Shown: positions 6,128 through 13,515, counted from the first letter of the stretch. The stretch is 13,883 nucleotides of DNA from an uncultured Methanomassiliicoccus sp. (GCA_905202485.1 CAJKRY010000023.1:1-13883); one strand, 5' to 3'. A program made the numbers and translations. The notes: a model not told the origin generated them from the letters alone.

Positions 6128-7575
6128 TATTTTACTGCATAATATTTCTGATGTGTGCTCTTAGGCTTATCTGGAATAGTCATAGCTAAGAGTCCTCTGT
6201 CAATTAAAGGAATAATAATTGACCGCCTAAGATATGGTTTAGTTATTTCCAGAAATTCTGCTAATTCTTCTCTAGAACGTGGCGTCCGGCAGTAGTCAAG
6301 AATTTTAGCTATTGTATCGGTCTCAATCACAGGAATGGTTGAATTTGACACATTGCGTTGCATATCGTTTCTAAATGTAACTACGAACATGCCGCCTTTG
6401 CTATTAAATTCAGGTTCTGGAAGATTATATTCTTTCAGCTCCCGCCTCATTGTTGGAATGCCAGAATATCTGTTTTCAGTTTCACCCATAATTTCTAATA
6501 AATTTACCAAGGTCTGATTTCTAGTGTCTGGTCTGACTCTACCCAGCTCATCAAGGGAGATTTTCCCGTACAATCCACCATTATTCTTTATCTCCATCCG
6601 GTCTGCATACATTTCTATCCTTACAGGGACTCTTTCGGAGTATGCACTGTAATCTCTATGCATGAGTGCGTTCAGAACAGCTTCTCTTACAGCAGTAATT
6701 GGAAATTCTGTCTTATCAGCGCGTTTACCGTCATCCACTATAGTTTTGACCCTCATATTCCGGTCAACGAACAGGACTGTTTCCTCAACCATTTCAGGTA
6801 TTGTGCCAAGTATACGCTGATTTGCCAGAAATCTCTCTCCATCTTTACCAACACATCCCATTTCTAAACCAGGAATAACAACTGCAGTAACGCATAGTTG
6901 AGGAAAATACATCTGTGGATATTTTGCAAACATCAGAAGACCCGCAAGGGTTACTGAACCTTTCTTAGTGACACCCTGCAACTCTAAGATTTCTTTGTCC
7001 TCTAGAACTTTGAGATTAACTGTCTGACTTCTAACTTTCTCAAGGAATGTTCTTAACTTTTCATTATCCAATGAGTTAAAATCTGCATCGGCTACAATTC
7101 TGAGATCGTCGTGAATATTTTGTCTATATGCATCATACGCATATATCTCATACTCGCTCATGGATTCATTGGAGGCTCCAGATCTCAAGTATGATCCTTT
7201 CAACCTGCCTTTTCCTTTGTAATATACAGGTCTCTGTGAGACGTCGATGCCAGGTATTTCTGCAGATACTATCTTTTTCCCTTCCAGTTCACAAAATGTG
7301 AAAAGAAGACGGACTACTGGCTCCATTTGTTTGCATTGTTCTAACACATTGTGTTGAAGATCTTGTATATCATATACGCCAGCTAATTCAAAATTATTAG
7401 ATTCGTCTAGACCAAATAATATTATGCCTCCATCGTCTTGATTTGAAAATGCAGACAATGTTTCATACAAATGAGTTGGACAGCCTTTTGAAGCAGTTTT
7501 TACTTCTATACATCTAGTTTCACATTTGAACTTCTGTACATGATCAACTAATGCAATTAATTCTTCAACAAGCAA
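6127..7575 (-). CDS. AlbA_2 (Schlafen-type) DNA-binding protein with ATPase-like domain and winged helix
   Basis: A protein of 482 residues. Residues about 14-130 form the AlbA_2 putative DNA-binding domain (CIEVKTASKGCP, then ALSAFSNQDDGGIILFGLDE). The middle carries a GHKL-like ATPase region with REAVLNALMHRDYS near residue 300 and NNGGLYG soon after. The end (about 423-482) is a winged helix (AKILDYCRTPRSREELAEFLEITKPYLRR). Such proteins are often called RecG-like or transcriptional regulators and are common in accessory regions. The start appears to be TTG at 7573-7575; no in-frame ATG lies between it and the upstream TAG at 7615-7617. The gene looks AT-richer than its neighbours, suggesting transfer. 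The repeat array just upstream of its TATA box suggests autoregulation. Confidence 0.82.
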   Translation of the reverse strand: MLVEELIALVDHVQKFKCETRCIEVKTASKGCPTHLYETLSAFSNQDDGGIILFGLDESNNFELAGVYDIQDLQHNVLEQCKQMEPVVRLLFTFCELEGKKIVSAEIPGIDVSQRPVYYKGKGRLKGSYLRSGASNESMSEYEIYAYDAYRQNIHDDLRIVADADFNSLDNEKLRTFLEKVRSQTVNLKVLEDKEILELQGVTKKGSVTLAGLLMFAKYPQMYFPQLCVTAVVIPGLEMGCVGKDGERFLANQRILGTIPEMVEETVLFVDRNMRVKTIVDDGKRADKTEFPITAVREAVLNALMHRDYSAYSERVPVRIEMYADRMEIKNNGGLYGKISLDELGRVRPDTRNQTLVNLLEIMGETENRYSGIPTMRRELKEYNLPEPEFNSKGGMFVVTFRNDMQRNVSNSTIPVIETDTIAKILDYCRTPRSREELAEFLEITKPYLRRSIIIPLIDRGLLAMTIPDKPKSTHQKYYAVK

Positions 7576-7637
7576 ATGATCCCATCCGTTTTTGAATACG
7601 ATGATGGTTTGGAGCTATATCAAATGTATCAAATAGA

Positions 7638-7647
7638 TATTTATAAG
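7638..7647 (-). promoter_or_regulatory. TATA box of the AlbA_2 gene
   Basis: The minus strand reads CTTATAAATA here, predicting a transcript start near 7618 and a leader of about 40 bases. That puts any start codon upstream of the TAG at 7615-7617 outside the message and supports the TTG start. Confidence 0.55.
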
Positions 7648-7653
7648 AGATCT

Positions 7654-7737
7654 AGAATCGAACCTAAATCGAAACAGAATCGCACATTTTACTTAGAATC
7701 GAAACAGAATCGAACCTAAATCGAAACAGAATCGCAC
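7654..7737. repeat. Array of 11-bp direct repeats (iteron-like operator array)
   Basis: Two exact 32-bp copies (7654-7685 and 7706-7737) lie 52 bp apart. Each is built from 11-bp units: GAACCTAAATC at 7660 and 7712, and GAAACAGAATC at 7671, 7701 and 7723. Units abut without gaps except for a 19-bp spacer (7682-7700). An 11-bp period is close to one helical turn, so the sites face one side of the DNA. The array begins 6 bp behind the TATA box of the AlbA_2 gene. That fits an operator or activator array better than CRISPR, since the spacers are neither unique nor of spacer length. Confidence 0.75.
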
Positions 7738-7874
7738 TTGTTGAGTGTGCAATAAAGGTGTTCGGCAACAATCTTGGATTTTGAAATAGTAGCACCGTGT
7801 AGATGTGTAGAGTATTTCTCATACTTTCTACAGACCGCGTGTACAAAGATACATTGTAAGATATGTGTATAATT

Positions 7875-8040
7875 TCATTCAACACCTAACGCTTTGAATA
7901 CTGCATCCTCAACGCTGCTGTAAAATGTCAGATTAAAAACTTCATACCAGCTCTGCAGGAACAGAAGCCAGATTTTGATTTCCATCTGGCGCACATCCTC
8001 ACTTTGATTTTACAAATTTACTCGCAGCAACTAAAAACAT
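7875..8040 (-). pseudogene. Possible decayed small gene (one frameshift)
   Basis: Reading the minus strand, ATG at 8038-8040 opens a 13-codon frame (MFLVAASKFVKSK) ending in TGA at 7999-8001. One base out of phase, a 41-codon frame starting SEDVRQMEIKIWLLF continues to TGA at 7875-7877 and ends in the protein-like VEDAVFKALGVE. A single-base change near 8001 would join them into a protein of about 54 residues. A TATA element (8057-8069) sits at the right distance for a leaderless message. No family is recognised, and chance cannot be excluded. Confidence 0.28.
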
Positions 8041-8042
8041 AA

Positions 8043-8069
8043 CCTATAAATATATAGGATTATATATCC
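8043..8069. promoter_or_regulatory. Nested palindromic TATA elements (possible divergent promoter)
   Basis: CCTATA-AATA-TATAGG (8043-8058) overlaps GGAT-TATAT-ATCC (8057-8069). Both are symmetrical TATA-containing sequences. One is placed about 25 bases ahead of the small minus-strand frame ending at 7875, the other faces the structured-RNA candidate to the right. Functional direction is not decided by sequence. Confidence 0.4.
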
Positions 8070-8121
8070 AACTGTATCGAAGACGAATTGATTGCTTAGT
8101 TCTATCTAGCCAGGCTGTAAA

Positions 8122-8211
8122 CTCCTCCAAAACCACGCAGACAGAGGAGCGTAATTTCACGGCCATGGTGCGGGTTATGGACGGGCCTGCACCCAAAACC
8201 GTCTGAAATTA
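8122..8211 (+). ncRNA. Candidate structured RNA of unknown class
   Basis: Three helices stack in about 90 bases without coding potential. CTCCTC (8122-8127) pairs with GAGGAG (8144-8149). TAATTTCA (8152-8159) pairs with TGAAATTA (8204-8211), followed inward by CGG (8160-8162) with CCG (8199-8201). GGTGCGGG (8167-8174) pairs with CCTGCACC (8186-8193) around an 11-base loop. The sequence CCAAAACC occurs twice, at 8127-8134 and 8193-8200. G+C content is well above the flanks, as for stable RNAs in AT-rich archaeal DNA. It ends about 100 bases before the probable aspS promoter, so it looks independent of aspS. The internal loop recalls an H/ACA guide pocket, but no ACA box follows the stem. Confidence 0.45.
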
Positions 8212-8308
8212 AAAATAAGGAAGCGTATATTTTTCAAACCTGAATTGAGAAAGGCTTAAAGAAATCAGAGCGGTTTGTCAGCACTTGGGAGTGCTCAAGC
8301 TCGCAAGC

Positions 8309-8320
8309 TTTATTATTATT
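8309..8320 (+). promoter_or_regulatory. TATA-like box for aspS
   Basis: TTTATTATTATT (about 8309-8320) is centred some 25 bases before ATG 8339, which predicts a leaderless or nearly leaderless aspS transcript. A GGAG at 8334-8337 is only one base from the ATG, too close to act as a normal ribosome site. Confidence 0.45.
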
Positions 8321-8338
8321 GGAAACTTCAAGCGGAGC

Positions 8339-9658
8339 ATGGCATTAGATCTTATCACAAGAAATTCCAAGACTCTTTCACCGGAAGATGCCGAAAAGCA
8401 GGTAAAGGTGAAAGGCTGGGCTCAGGAGATCAGAAATCTGGGCGGGATTTCTTTTCTCATAATAAGAGACAGATACGGCACAGTCCAGGTCACAGCACCG
8501 AAGAAAAAGGTAGCTCCTGAGATCATGGAAGTCTTGACTTCTCTTTCCAGAGAGTCAGTGGTTGAAGTCTGCGGAACCGCCAAATCCTCTAACCAAGCAA
8601 AAGGCGGGGCAGAAGTCATTCCTGAAAGCATAAAGGTGCTCAGCGCAGCAGCTTCCCCTCTTCCTTTAGGGGTAATAGACAAAGTGAATGCTGAGATGGA
8701 TACCCGTTACGACCACAGGTTCATGGACCTCAGAAAGCCTGAAGCCAGAGCTGTTTTTGAAATAAAATCAAAGGTTCTCAGCCTTATAGACGAATATCTG
8801 CTGGGAGAAGAATTTATAGAAGTCTTCAGCCCTAAGATCGTCGCATCAGGAGCCGAAGGCGGAGCTACACTATTCAAATTAGACTACTTTGGAAAGCCTG
8901 CATATCTGGCTCAATCGCCTCAGCTGTACAAGCAGATGATGATGTCCACCGGTTTAGACAGAATTTTCGAAATCGGACCGGCATTCAGAGCGGAGCCGTC
9001 AGACACTGTGAGGCATGTGTCAGAATTCATCTCATTCGACGGGGAAATGGCTTACATCGACTCCATGAATGATGTCATGCAGATGCTTGAAGGCTGCATT
9101 CAGCACGTCATCAAAGGAGTTGAAGAGTCTTCAACAGCCCAGCTGGAAATCTTAGGATCAGAAATCAAGGTGCCCAAAGCCCCCTATCCGATTGTAGAGT
9201 ACAAAGATGCAGTCGAGATCGTGTCCAAGGAAGGAATGGAAATTAACTTAGGAGACGATTTAGGAACCGAAGGAGAAAAAATCCTGGGAAACGTAATGAA
9301 CGAAAAAGGCTACGAAATGTACTGGATAGTGGAATATCCTGAAGAAGCCAAGCCGTTCTACATCATGGAAAAAGAAGGCACCCCCTACTCATACTCATTC
9401 GATTTAGATTATAAGGGACAGGAAATCTCTTCTGGAGGTCAGAGAGAACACAGATATGACGTTCTCGTAGACAGAATAGGAAAGAAAGGCCTGAATCCTG
9501 AGGATTTCAACTTCTACCTTGATGCATTCAAATACGGAATGCCTCCGCACGGCGGATGGGGTATCGGAGTCGAACGTCTGGTACAGAAGATGCTTTCATT
9601 ACCTAACGTCAGAGAAGCCATCCTGTTCCCAAGGGACAGAATGAGACTTGTACCGTAA
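8339..9658 (+). CDS. aspS: Aspartyl-tRNA synthetase, archaeal type
   Basis: Charges tRNA(Asp) with aspartate and, in many archaea lacking AsnRS, also tRNA(Asn). The product is 439 residues, the archaeal length without the bacterial insertion domain. An N-terminal OB fold (residues about 10-120, VKVKGWAQEIRNLGG) binds the anticodon. The class II core follows: motif 2 in FEIGPAFRAEPSDTVRHVSEF and motif 3 in GWGIGVERLVQKM near the C-terminus, with the aspartate pocket in YLAQSPQLYKQ. ATG 8339 is chosen because a possible TTG 54 bases upstream lies ahead of the TATA element and would add hydrophobic residues foreign to the family. It converges with the RusA gene, only five bases separating the two stop codons, so no separate terminators fit between them. 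Confidence 0.96.
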   Translation: MALDLITRNSKTLSPEDAEKQVKVKGWAQEIRNLGGISFLIIRDRYGTVQVTAPKKKVAPEIMEVLTSLSRESVVEVCGTAKSSNQAKGGAEVIPESIKVLSAAASPLPLGVIDKVNAEMDTRYDHRFMDLRKPEARAVFEIKSKVLSLIDEYLLGEEFIEVFSPKIVASGAEGGATLFKLDYFGKPAYLAQSPQLYKQMMMSTGLDRIFEIGPAFRAEPSDTVRHVSEFISFDGEMAYIDSMNDVMQMLEGCIQHVIKGVEESSTAQLEILGSEIKVPKAPYPIVEYKDAVEIVSKEGMEINLGDDLGTEGEKILGNVMNEKGYEMYWIVEYPEEAKPFYIMEKEGTPYSYSFDLDYKGQEISSGGQREHRYDVLVDRIGKKGLNPEDFNFYLDAFKYGMPPHGGWGIGVERLVQKMLSLPNVREAILFPRDRMRLVP

Positions 9659-9663
9659 ACACC

Positions 9664-10203
9664 TTAATCGCGGGGATCTTCAAAGTCCCCTTCAAACTCA
9701 TCTAGAGGTCCCGCGTTGACTTCTTCCTTCTTTATTTTTTTAGGTTTTTCACATGTATTTGCATATCTGTAAGCTTTGATATGCGCGCCGGGACGTAGAT
9801 TGTCATCGTATGTCTTGGTGATGTTAAGAGCAACTACCTGACAGTCGTCAGAAAATAATATCCCTGTAAGGGCGTCATTAATTGCCCTGATGAACTTATC
9901 CAAATCAGGCTTAACGATCGGATGCAGCCTTTTGTGAGGCTGTACGGACGGAGGCCTGGTAAGGTAAAAATCAACGTCGAGTGCATAGGCAGAAGAGCTG
10001 TCGGAGATCCAGGAACTTCCTTCCAAGGCTCTCTGCGCTTCTGTAGCCACTCTGTTTCTCCAGGCTTCCAGATTGCTCTGGTTGGAGTGTGTTACAACAG
10101 CTTTGTTTATCTTTTTGATGTAGAATGCTCTGGTGCTTCCCTCAGGCGAAGGCTCTCCCAGAACGCTGAACTCAATTGTCTCTAAAGCTTCTCCAATCGG
10201 CAT
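9664..10203 (-). CDS. RusA-family Holliday junction resolvase
   Basis: RusA proteins are small homodimeric nucleases that cut four-way DNA junctions. The core is clear: an opening strand FSVLGEPSPEGSTR, then VKPDLDKFIRAINDALTGILFSDD in two parts, with Asp100, Asp102 and Asp119/Asp120 matching the three catalytic aspartates of the Escherichia coli enzyme and Arg106 where that enzyme has its catalytic Lys. At 179 residues it is longer than the usual 120-140; the extra C-terminal part is Lys-rich and then strongly acidic. A GGAAG ribosome site lies just before the ATG. RusA is mostly a phage or prophage gene and archaea normally use Hjc, yet no other phage gene is near. It sits alone between aspS and ilvB. 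Confidence 0.85.
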   Translation of the reverse strand: MPIGEALETIEFSVLGEPSPEGSTRAFYIKKINKAVVTHSNQSNLEAWRNRVATEAQRALEGSSWISDSSSAYALDVDFYLTRPPSVQPHKRLHPIVKPDLDKFIRAINDALTGILFSDDCQVVALNITKTYDDNLRPGAHIKAYRYANTCEKPKKIKKEEVNAGPLDEFEGDFEDPRD

Positions 10204-10228
10204 TTACTTCCATTCAAGCATGCATCCA

Positions 10229-10251
10229 GCATACTAATAGTTTAGGTATGC
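10229..10251 (-). promoter_or_regulatory. Inverted repeat upstream of the RusA gene
   Basis: GCATAC (10229-10234) and GTATGC (10246-10251) form a perfect 6-bp inverted repeat with an 11-base AT-rich centre, half-sites 17 bp apart. It covers the expected TATA region of the RusA gene, so a dimeric repressor could bind here. Confidence 0.35.
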
Positions 10252-10460
10252 CCAGAATGGTGATGAAATTCATACAAAGTGATTTTTTTCTCATTGTATC
10301 GACAGTATACGAAACAGCATTTTTCCTTATCTGCAGATCCTGATGATCAAAGGCAGGGAGTGAGTCCGTAATTTTTTAGACACTTTTCACATGTTGAGGA
10401 TATTCGGAGAAAGCAATCAGTTGCAGTTTTTCGAAATCAGCAGCAAGACTGTTCCTTAAG

Positions 10461-10467
10461 TTTATAT
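10461..10467 (+). promoter_or_regulatory. TATA box of the ilvBN operon
   Basis: TTTATAT lies about 70 bases before ATG 10535 and predicts a start near 10490 with a 45-base leader. An in-frame ATG at 10469 would fall upstream of that start, which argues against using it. No leader peptide or attenuator was seen. Confidence 0.5.
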
Positions 10468-10534
10468 CATGCTTAGTATTGCCAATAGTGAAAAATATCA
10501 AAAACAAATACAACTCGCGAAGAAGGAGTCATCG

Positions 10535-12262
10535 ATGCAGATTACAGGTGCAGACTTATTTGTTAAATCATTAATAAAAGAAAACGTGGATGTTCTGTTT
10601 GCCTATCCCGGCGGTCAGGCAATAGACCTCTTCAATGCTCTTTACGGACAGGAAGGAATAGAAATGATCCTGCCGAGGCATGAACAGGCCCTCGTCCACG
10701 CTGCAGACGGCTATGCACGCTCTACCGGCAAAGTAGGAGTGTGCTTAGTCACCAGCGGGCCGGGCGCCACTAATTTAGTTACTGGGATTGCCACAGCCAA
10801 TTATGACAGCGTTCCCCTGGTCTGTTTTACCGGCCAGGTCCCTACCAGTCTGATAGGAAACGATGCATTTCAAGAGGTAGACACTGTAGGCATCACCAGA
10901 AGCATTTCCAAGTACACTGTAACTGTCAGAAACAGGGAAGACCTGGCAATGACTATAAAAAAAGCATTTTACATTGCTAGGTCAGGAAAGCCGGGCGTAG
11001 TAGTCGTTGACTTACCGAAAGATATTCAGCAGGCGTATGGCAGCGATTACTATCCAGATACGATAGAAATTCGCAGCTATAGGCCTAACACGTCTGTGCA
11101 CAGCGGACAGGTAAAGAAAGCAATTGACATCCTTCACAATGCAAAGAGGCCTGTATTCTTAATCGGCGGCGGAGTCAACATTGCCCGTGCAGGCACAGAA
11201 ATGACAAAACTTGCAGAAAAAACCGGCATACCGGTTGTGACGACAATCATGGGAAAAGGAGCGCTGCCGACAGACCATAAGCTGTACATCGGCAACCTAG
11301 GAATTCATGGAAGCTATGCCGCCAATTCAGCGATCAGCAACTGCGATGTGCTGCTTTCCATCGGCACCAGATTCAATGACCGCATTACAGGAAAAGTCGG
11401 AGAGTTCGCCAAGAATGCTAAAATCATTCACGTCGATATCGACCCAGCATCCATCTCACGAAATATAGTCGTCGATGTGCCGATAGTTGCGGATGCCAAG
11501 AATGCAATTAACGCCCTTCTCGAAAAGGCAGAGAAACTGCCAATTGAAGACTGGATGAAACAGATCAACGGGTGGAAACAGAGTTACCCTCTGGCAATGA
11601 AAAACACGCACATGACTCCTCAGGTTATCATTCAGAAAATAAATGAGACTTTCAAAGAGGCTGTCATCACTACCGATGTAGGTCAGAATCAGTTATGGGC
11701 GACGCAGTTCTTAGAGCTCAACGGCAGCAAGCAGATGCTTACTTCAGGCGGATTGGGTACAATGGGATACGGTTTCCCGGCAGCCCTCGGCGCTAAGATA
11801 GGAAATCCTGAGAAAGACGTTATAGTCATCACCGGAGACGGGGGAATGCAGATGAACATCCAGGAGATGGCTACGGCGGTGGTGTATGAGCTGCCTGTCA
11901 TTATCTGCATTATGAATAACGGCTACCTCGGCAACGTCCGCCAGTGGCAGGAGATGTTCTTCAATAAAAGATACTCAAGCACCTGCATGCGCCACAGAAA
12001 GAGCTGCCCCAGCCCGTGCAGCACTCCGGGAGACAACTGTCCTGAATATACTCCAGACTTTGTGCGCCTGGCTGAAAGCTACGGAGCTCAAGGAATCCGC
12101 GTGGAGAAGGTGGAAGACATCGTGCCGGCGCTGCTGTCGGCAAAGAAGAATACTAAGGCTCCTACAGTCATTGAATTCATAATTGAAAGAGAAGAGAACG
12201 TTCTGCCGATCGTTCCGCCGGGCAGTCCTCTCAGCGACATGATCATGGAAAGCAAGGAGTGA
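10535..12262 (+). CDS. ilvB: Acetolactate synthase, large (catalytic) subunit
   Basis: Thiamine-diphosphate enzyme that joins two pyruvates to acetolactate, or pyruvate and 2-oxobutyrate to acetohydroxybutyrate, the first step to valine, leucine and isoleucine. The product is 575 residues. The catalytic Glu50 is in RHEQALVHAADGYAR, the FAD/central domain spans about 190-330, and the thiamine-diphosphate motif begins at GDGG (434) and ends in MNNGYLG. ATG 10535 has a GGAG six bases upstream; a longer start at 10469 would precede the predicted transcript start. Between YSST and PDFVRLAESYG there is an extra segment of about 20 residues with Cys484, Cys491, Cys495 and Cys502, not part of the classical enzyme. 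The small subunit follows after 4 bases, so the two are co-translated. Confidence 0.95.
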   Translation: MQITGADLFVKSLIKENVDVLFAYPGGQAIDLFNALYGQEGIEMILPRHEQALVHAADGYARSTGKVGVCLVTSGPGATNLVTGIATANYDSVPLVCFTGQVPTSLIGNDAFQEVDTVGITRSISKYTVTVRNREDLAMTIKKAFYIARSGKPGVVVVDLPKDIQQAYGSDYYPDTIEIRSYRPNTSVHSGQVKKAIDILHNAKRPVFLIGGGVNIARAGTEMTKLAEKTGIPVVTTIMGKGALPTDHKLYIGNLGIHGSYAANSAISNCDVLLSIGTRFNDRITGKVGEFAKNAKIIHVDIDPASISRNIVVDVPIVADAKNAINALLEKAEKLPIEDWMKQINGWKQSYPLAMKNTHMTPQVIIQKINETFKEAVITTDVGQNQLWATQFLELNGSKQMLTSGGLGTMGYGFPAALGAKIGNPEKDVIVITGDGGMQMNIQEMATAVVYELPVIICIMNNGYLGNVRQWQEMFFNKRYSSTCMRHRKSCPSPCSTPGDNCPEYTPDFVRLAESYGAQGIRVEKVEDIVPALLSAKKNTKAPTVIEFIIEREENVLPIVPPGSPLSDMIMESKE

Positions 12263-12266
12263 TAAA

Positions 12267-12773
12267 ATGGAGATGAAAAAACGATGGATCAGCATATTTG
12301 TAGAGAATGAAGTGGGAGTTCTTGCCCGCATCTCCGGATTGTTCTCCGGCAAATCTTACAATTTAAACAGTCTTACTGTAGGAACGACTGAAGACCAGTC
12401 GATTTCCCGCATGACTATAAGTCTCACCAGCGACGAACAGACATTTGAACAGGTCAAGAAGCAGTTAAACAGAAGCATTGAAGTGATTAAAGTTGTGGAT
12501 TTCACCGATATTGCAATTCATATGAAGGAGCTGATGTTCACCAAGGTCTTTAACTGCACGCAGCACGACATGACAGAGATCTTCAGAATCTGCAAGGTGT
12601 TTGATGTCAGAGCGATAGATTATAATTCAACCACCGTCCTGCTGGAAAGCATTCAGACTGAGACAAGAAACGATGATTTGATCAGACTCTTAAGCAACAG
12701 CTTCCCCAACCGCATAGAGATCGTAAGGGGAGGAAGCGTCGCCATCGAAGCTATCAGCATCACAGACAGGTGA
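12267..12773 (+). CDS. ilvN: Acetolactate synthase, small (regulatory) subunit
   Basis: Activates the large subunit and confers feedback inhibition by branched-chain amino acids. The protein is 168 residues, normal for the two-domain form. The N-terminal ACT domain (about 7-80) begins RWISIFVENEVGVLARISGLF and includes NLNSLTVGTTED, the effector-binding turn. The C-terminal domain (about 85-165) is the usual ALS_ss_C region with the conserved RAIDY segment. A GGAG at 12256-12259, inside the end of ilvB, is seven bases from the ATG. No ilvC follows, so the rest of the pathway is elsewhere. Confidence 0.95.
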   Translation: MEMKKRWISIFVENEVGVLARISGLFSGKSYNLNSLTVGTTEDQSISRMTISLTSDEQTFEQVKKQLNRSIEVIKVVDFTDIAIHMKELMFTKVFNCTQHDMTEIFRICKVFDVRAIDYNSTTVLLESIQTETRNDDLIRLLSNSFPNRIEIVRGGSVAIEAISITDR

Positions 12774-12808
12774 GGGAAATGTTTTCCCCGCAACCTGTGT
12801 ATTTTTTT
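12774..12808 (+). terminator. Terminator of ilvBN
   Basis: Directly after the TGA, GGGAAA (12774-12779) pairs with TTTCCC (12783-12788) around a 3-base loop, followed after some 13 bases by a T7 run (12802-12808). The T-run reaches the stop codon of the minus-strand frame ending at 12807. Confidence 0.55.
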
Positions 12809-13196
12809 ATTTATGAATAATTTCAGCAGATGCTTTGCTGCTCAATAATATATAAATAACGCCTGCAGGAACAGCAAGCAGCGACAAGATCTTGAAAGAT
12901 TCCCACCCATCAAGGCTTACTGGGTTTCATGAAAAGAGGGATAGTATGAACATGATGACGGGCAGGATAATCAGCAGTATTCCTGAGTATTTCATATCTT
13001 TACTCGATACGGAAGATCCTTTTGAAAAATAGGCATAGAGTACAGATAGTATTGACAGAACAAAAAATGCGGCAAATATCCACAGCTGTGTATCCAGCTC
13101 ATCGATATTGAATAAATATCATATGCTGGAAACTACATTAACGTAACTGAAAAAGTAAAACAGGATTGTTTTAATGTCGTTGAATCATATTCCCAT
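12807..13196 (-). pseudogene. Four-helix membrane protein frame with three in-frame TGA codons
   Basis: From ATG 13194-13196 to TAA 12807-12809 there are 129 codons with no TAA or TAG, but TGA at codons 4 (13185-13187), 26 (13119-13121) and 90 (12927-12929). The rest reads as one membrane protein: hydrophobic spans at about 10-28, 39-57, 71-89 and 101-118, joined by short polar loops (IDELDTQ, SKGSSVSSKDMK, NPVSLDGWES). Two ordinary TGG codons stand at 39 and 98. Each TGA fits Trp in context (SSI-TGA-YLF, LFS-TGA-NPVS). A TATA element (13214-13221) lies about 22 bases before the ATG. Nearby genes stop at TGA, so nonsense decay is the default reading and recoding the alternative. No family is recognised. 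Confidence 0.6.
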
Positions 13197-13305
13197 TTAG
13201 CTTACAATATGAAATTTATAATATATGCAATTTCTAATAATTTTATATTTTTAGAATTGAGTGAGTCTGTTACTAACACAATAGTATGTGATGCGTGGTT
13301 GTGCA

Positions 13306-13515
13306 TCACAAAGATTTTATGCTGTCTTCAAAAACAGAAGTAACAACCGGCTTCCCATTCTTATCGACTAAGACAGTCAGCCCTCCAGAAGTGCCGGAAT
13401 TGCGATACAGGTAATTTACTCCAGTCATCCTGTCTACCCATATTTCAAGTACATTAAATGAGCCTTGATCATATGTTTTTATAAATCGTTCTTCTGGTTG
13501 TTTCATAATAGTCAT
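13306..13515 (-). CDS. DUF6440 family protein
   Basis: A 69-residue small soluble protein. The pattern RFIKTYDQGSFNVLEIWVD, the segment TGVNYLYRNSG and the ending GGLTVLVDKNGKPV match the DUF6440 family, found in bacteria, phages and some archaea without known function. Two starts are possible: ATG 13513-13515, preceded at once by TCAGG, and ATG 13504-13506, for which the same AGG is better spaced, so the true product may lack the first three residues. A symmetrical TATA element lies about 40 bases upstream. Neighbours give no clue to its role. Confidence 0.8.
   Translation of the reverse strand: MTIMKQPEERFIKTYDQGSFNVLEIWVDRMTGVNYLYRNSGTSGGLTVLVDKNGKPVVTSVFEDSIKSL

Noticed and set aside
7654..7737. 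CRISPR array, or tRNA T-arm attachment site (minus strand GGTTCGATTCT)
   Set aside because: Units are 11 bp and abut with no unique spacers, and no tRNA body or integrase is present. The T-arm likeness is part of the repeat unit.
8152..8211. H/ACA guide RNA
   Set aside because: A pocket-like internal loop exists, but no ACA or ANA box follows the lower stem at the right place, so the class is left open.
10260..10345. Box C/D guide RNA suggested by TGATGA and CTGA
   Set aside because: No terminal stem, no internal C'/D' pair, and the spacing is poor.
10210..10500. Minus-strand frames open for about 50 codons each, split by TAA, upstream of the RusA gene
   Set aside because: They run through the ilvB promoter and carry no start signal or family pattern; probably chance.
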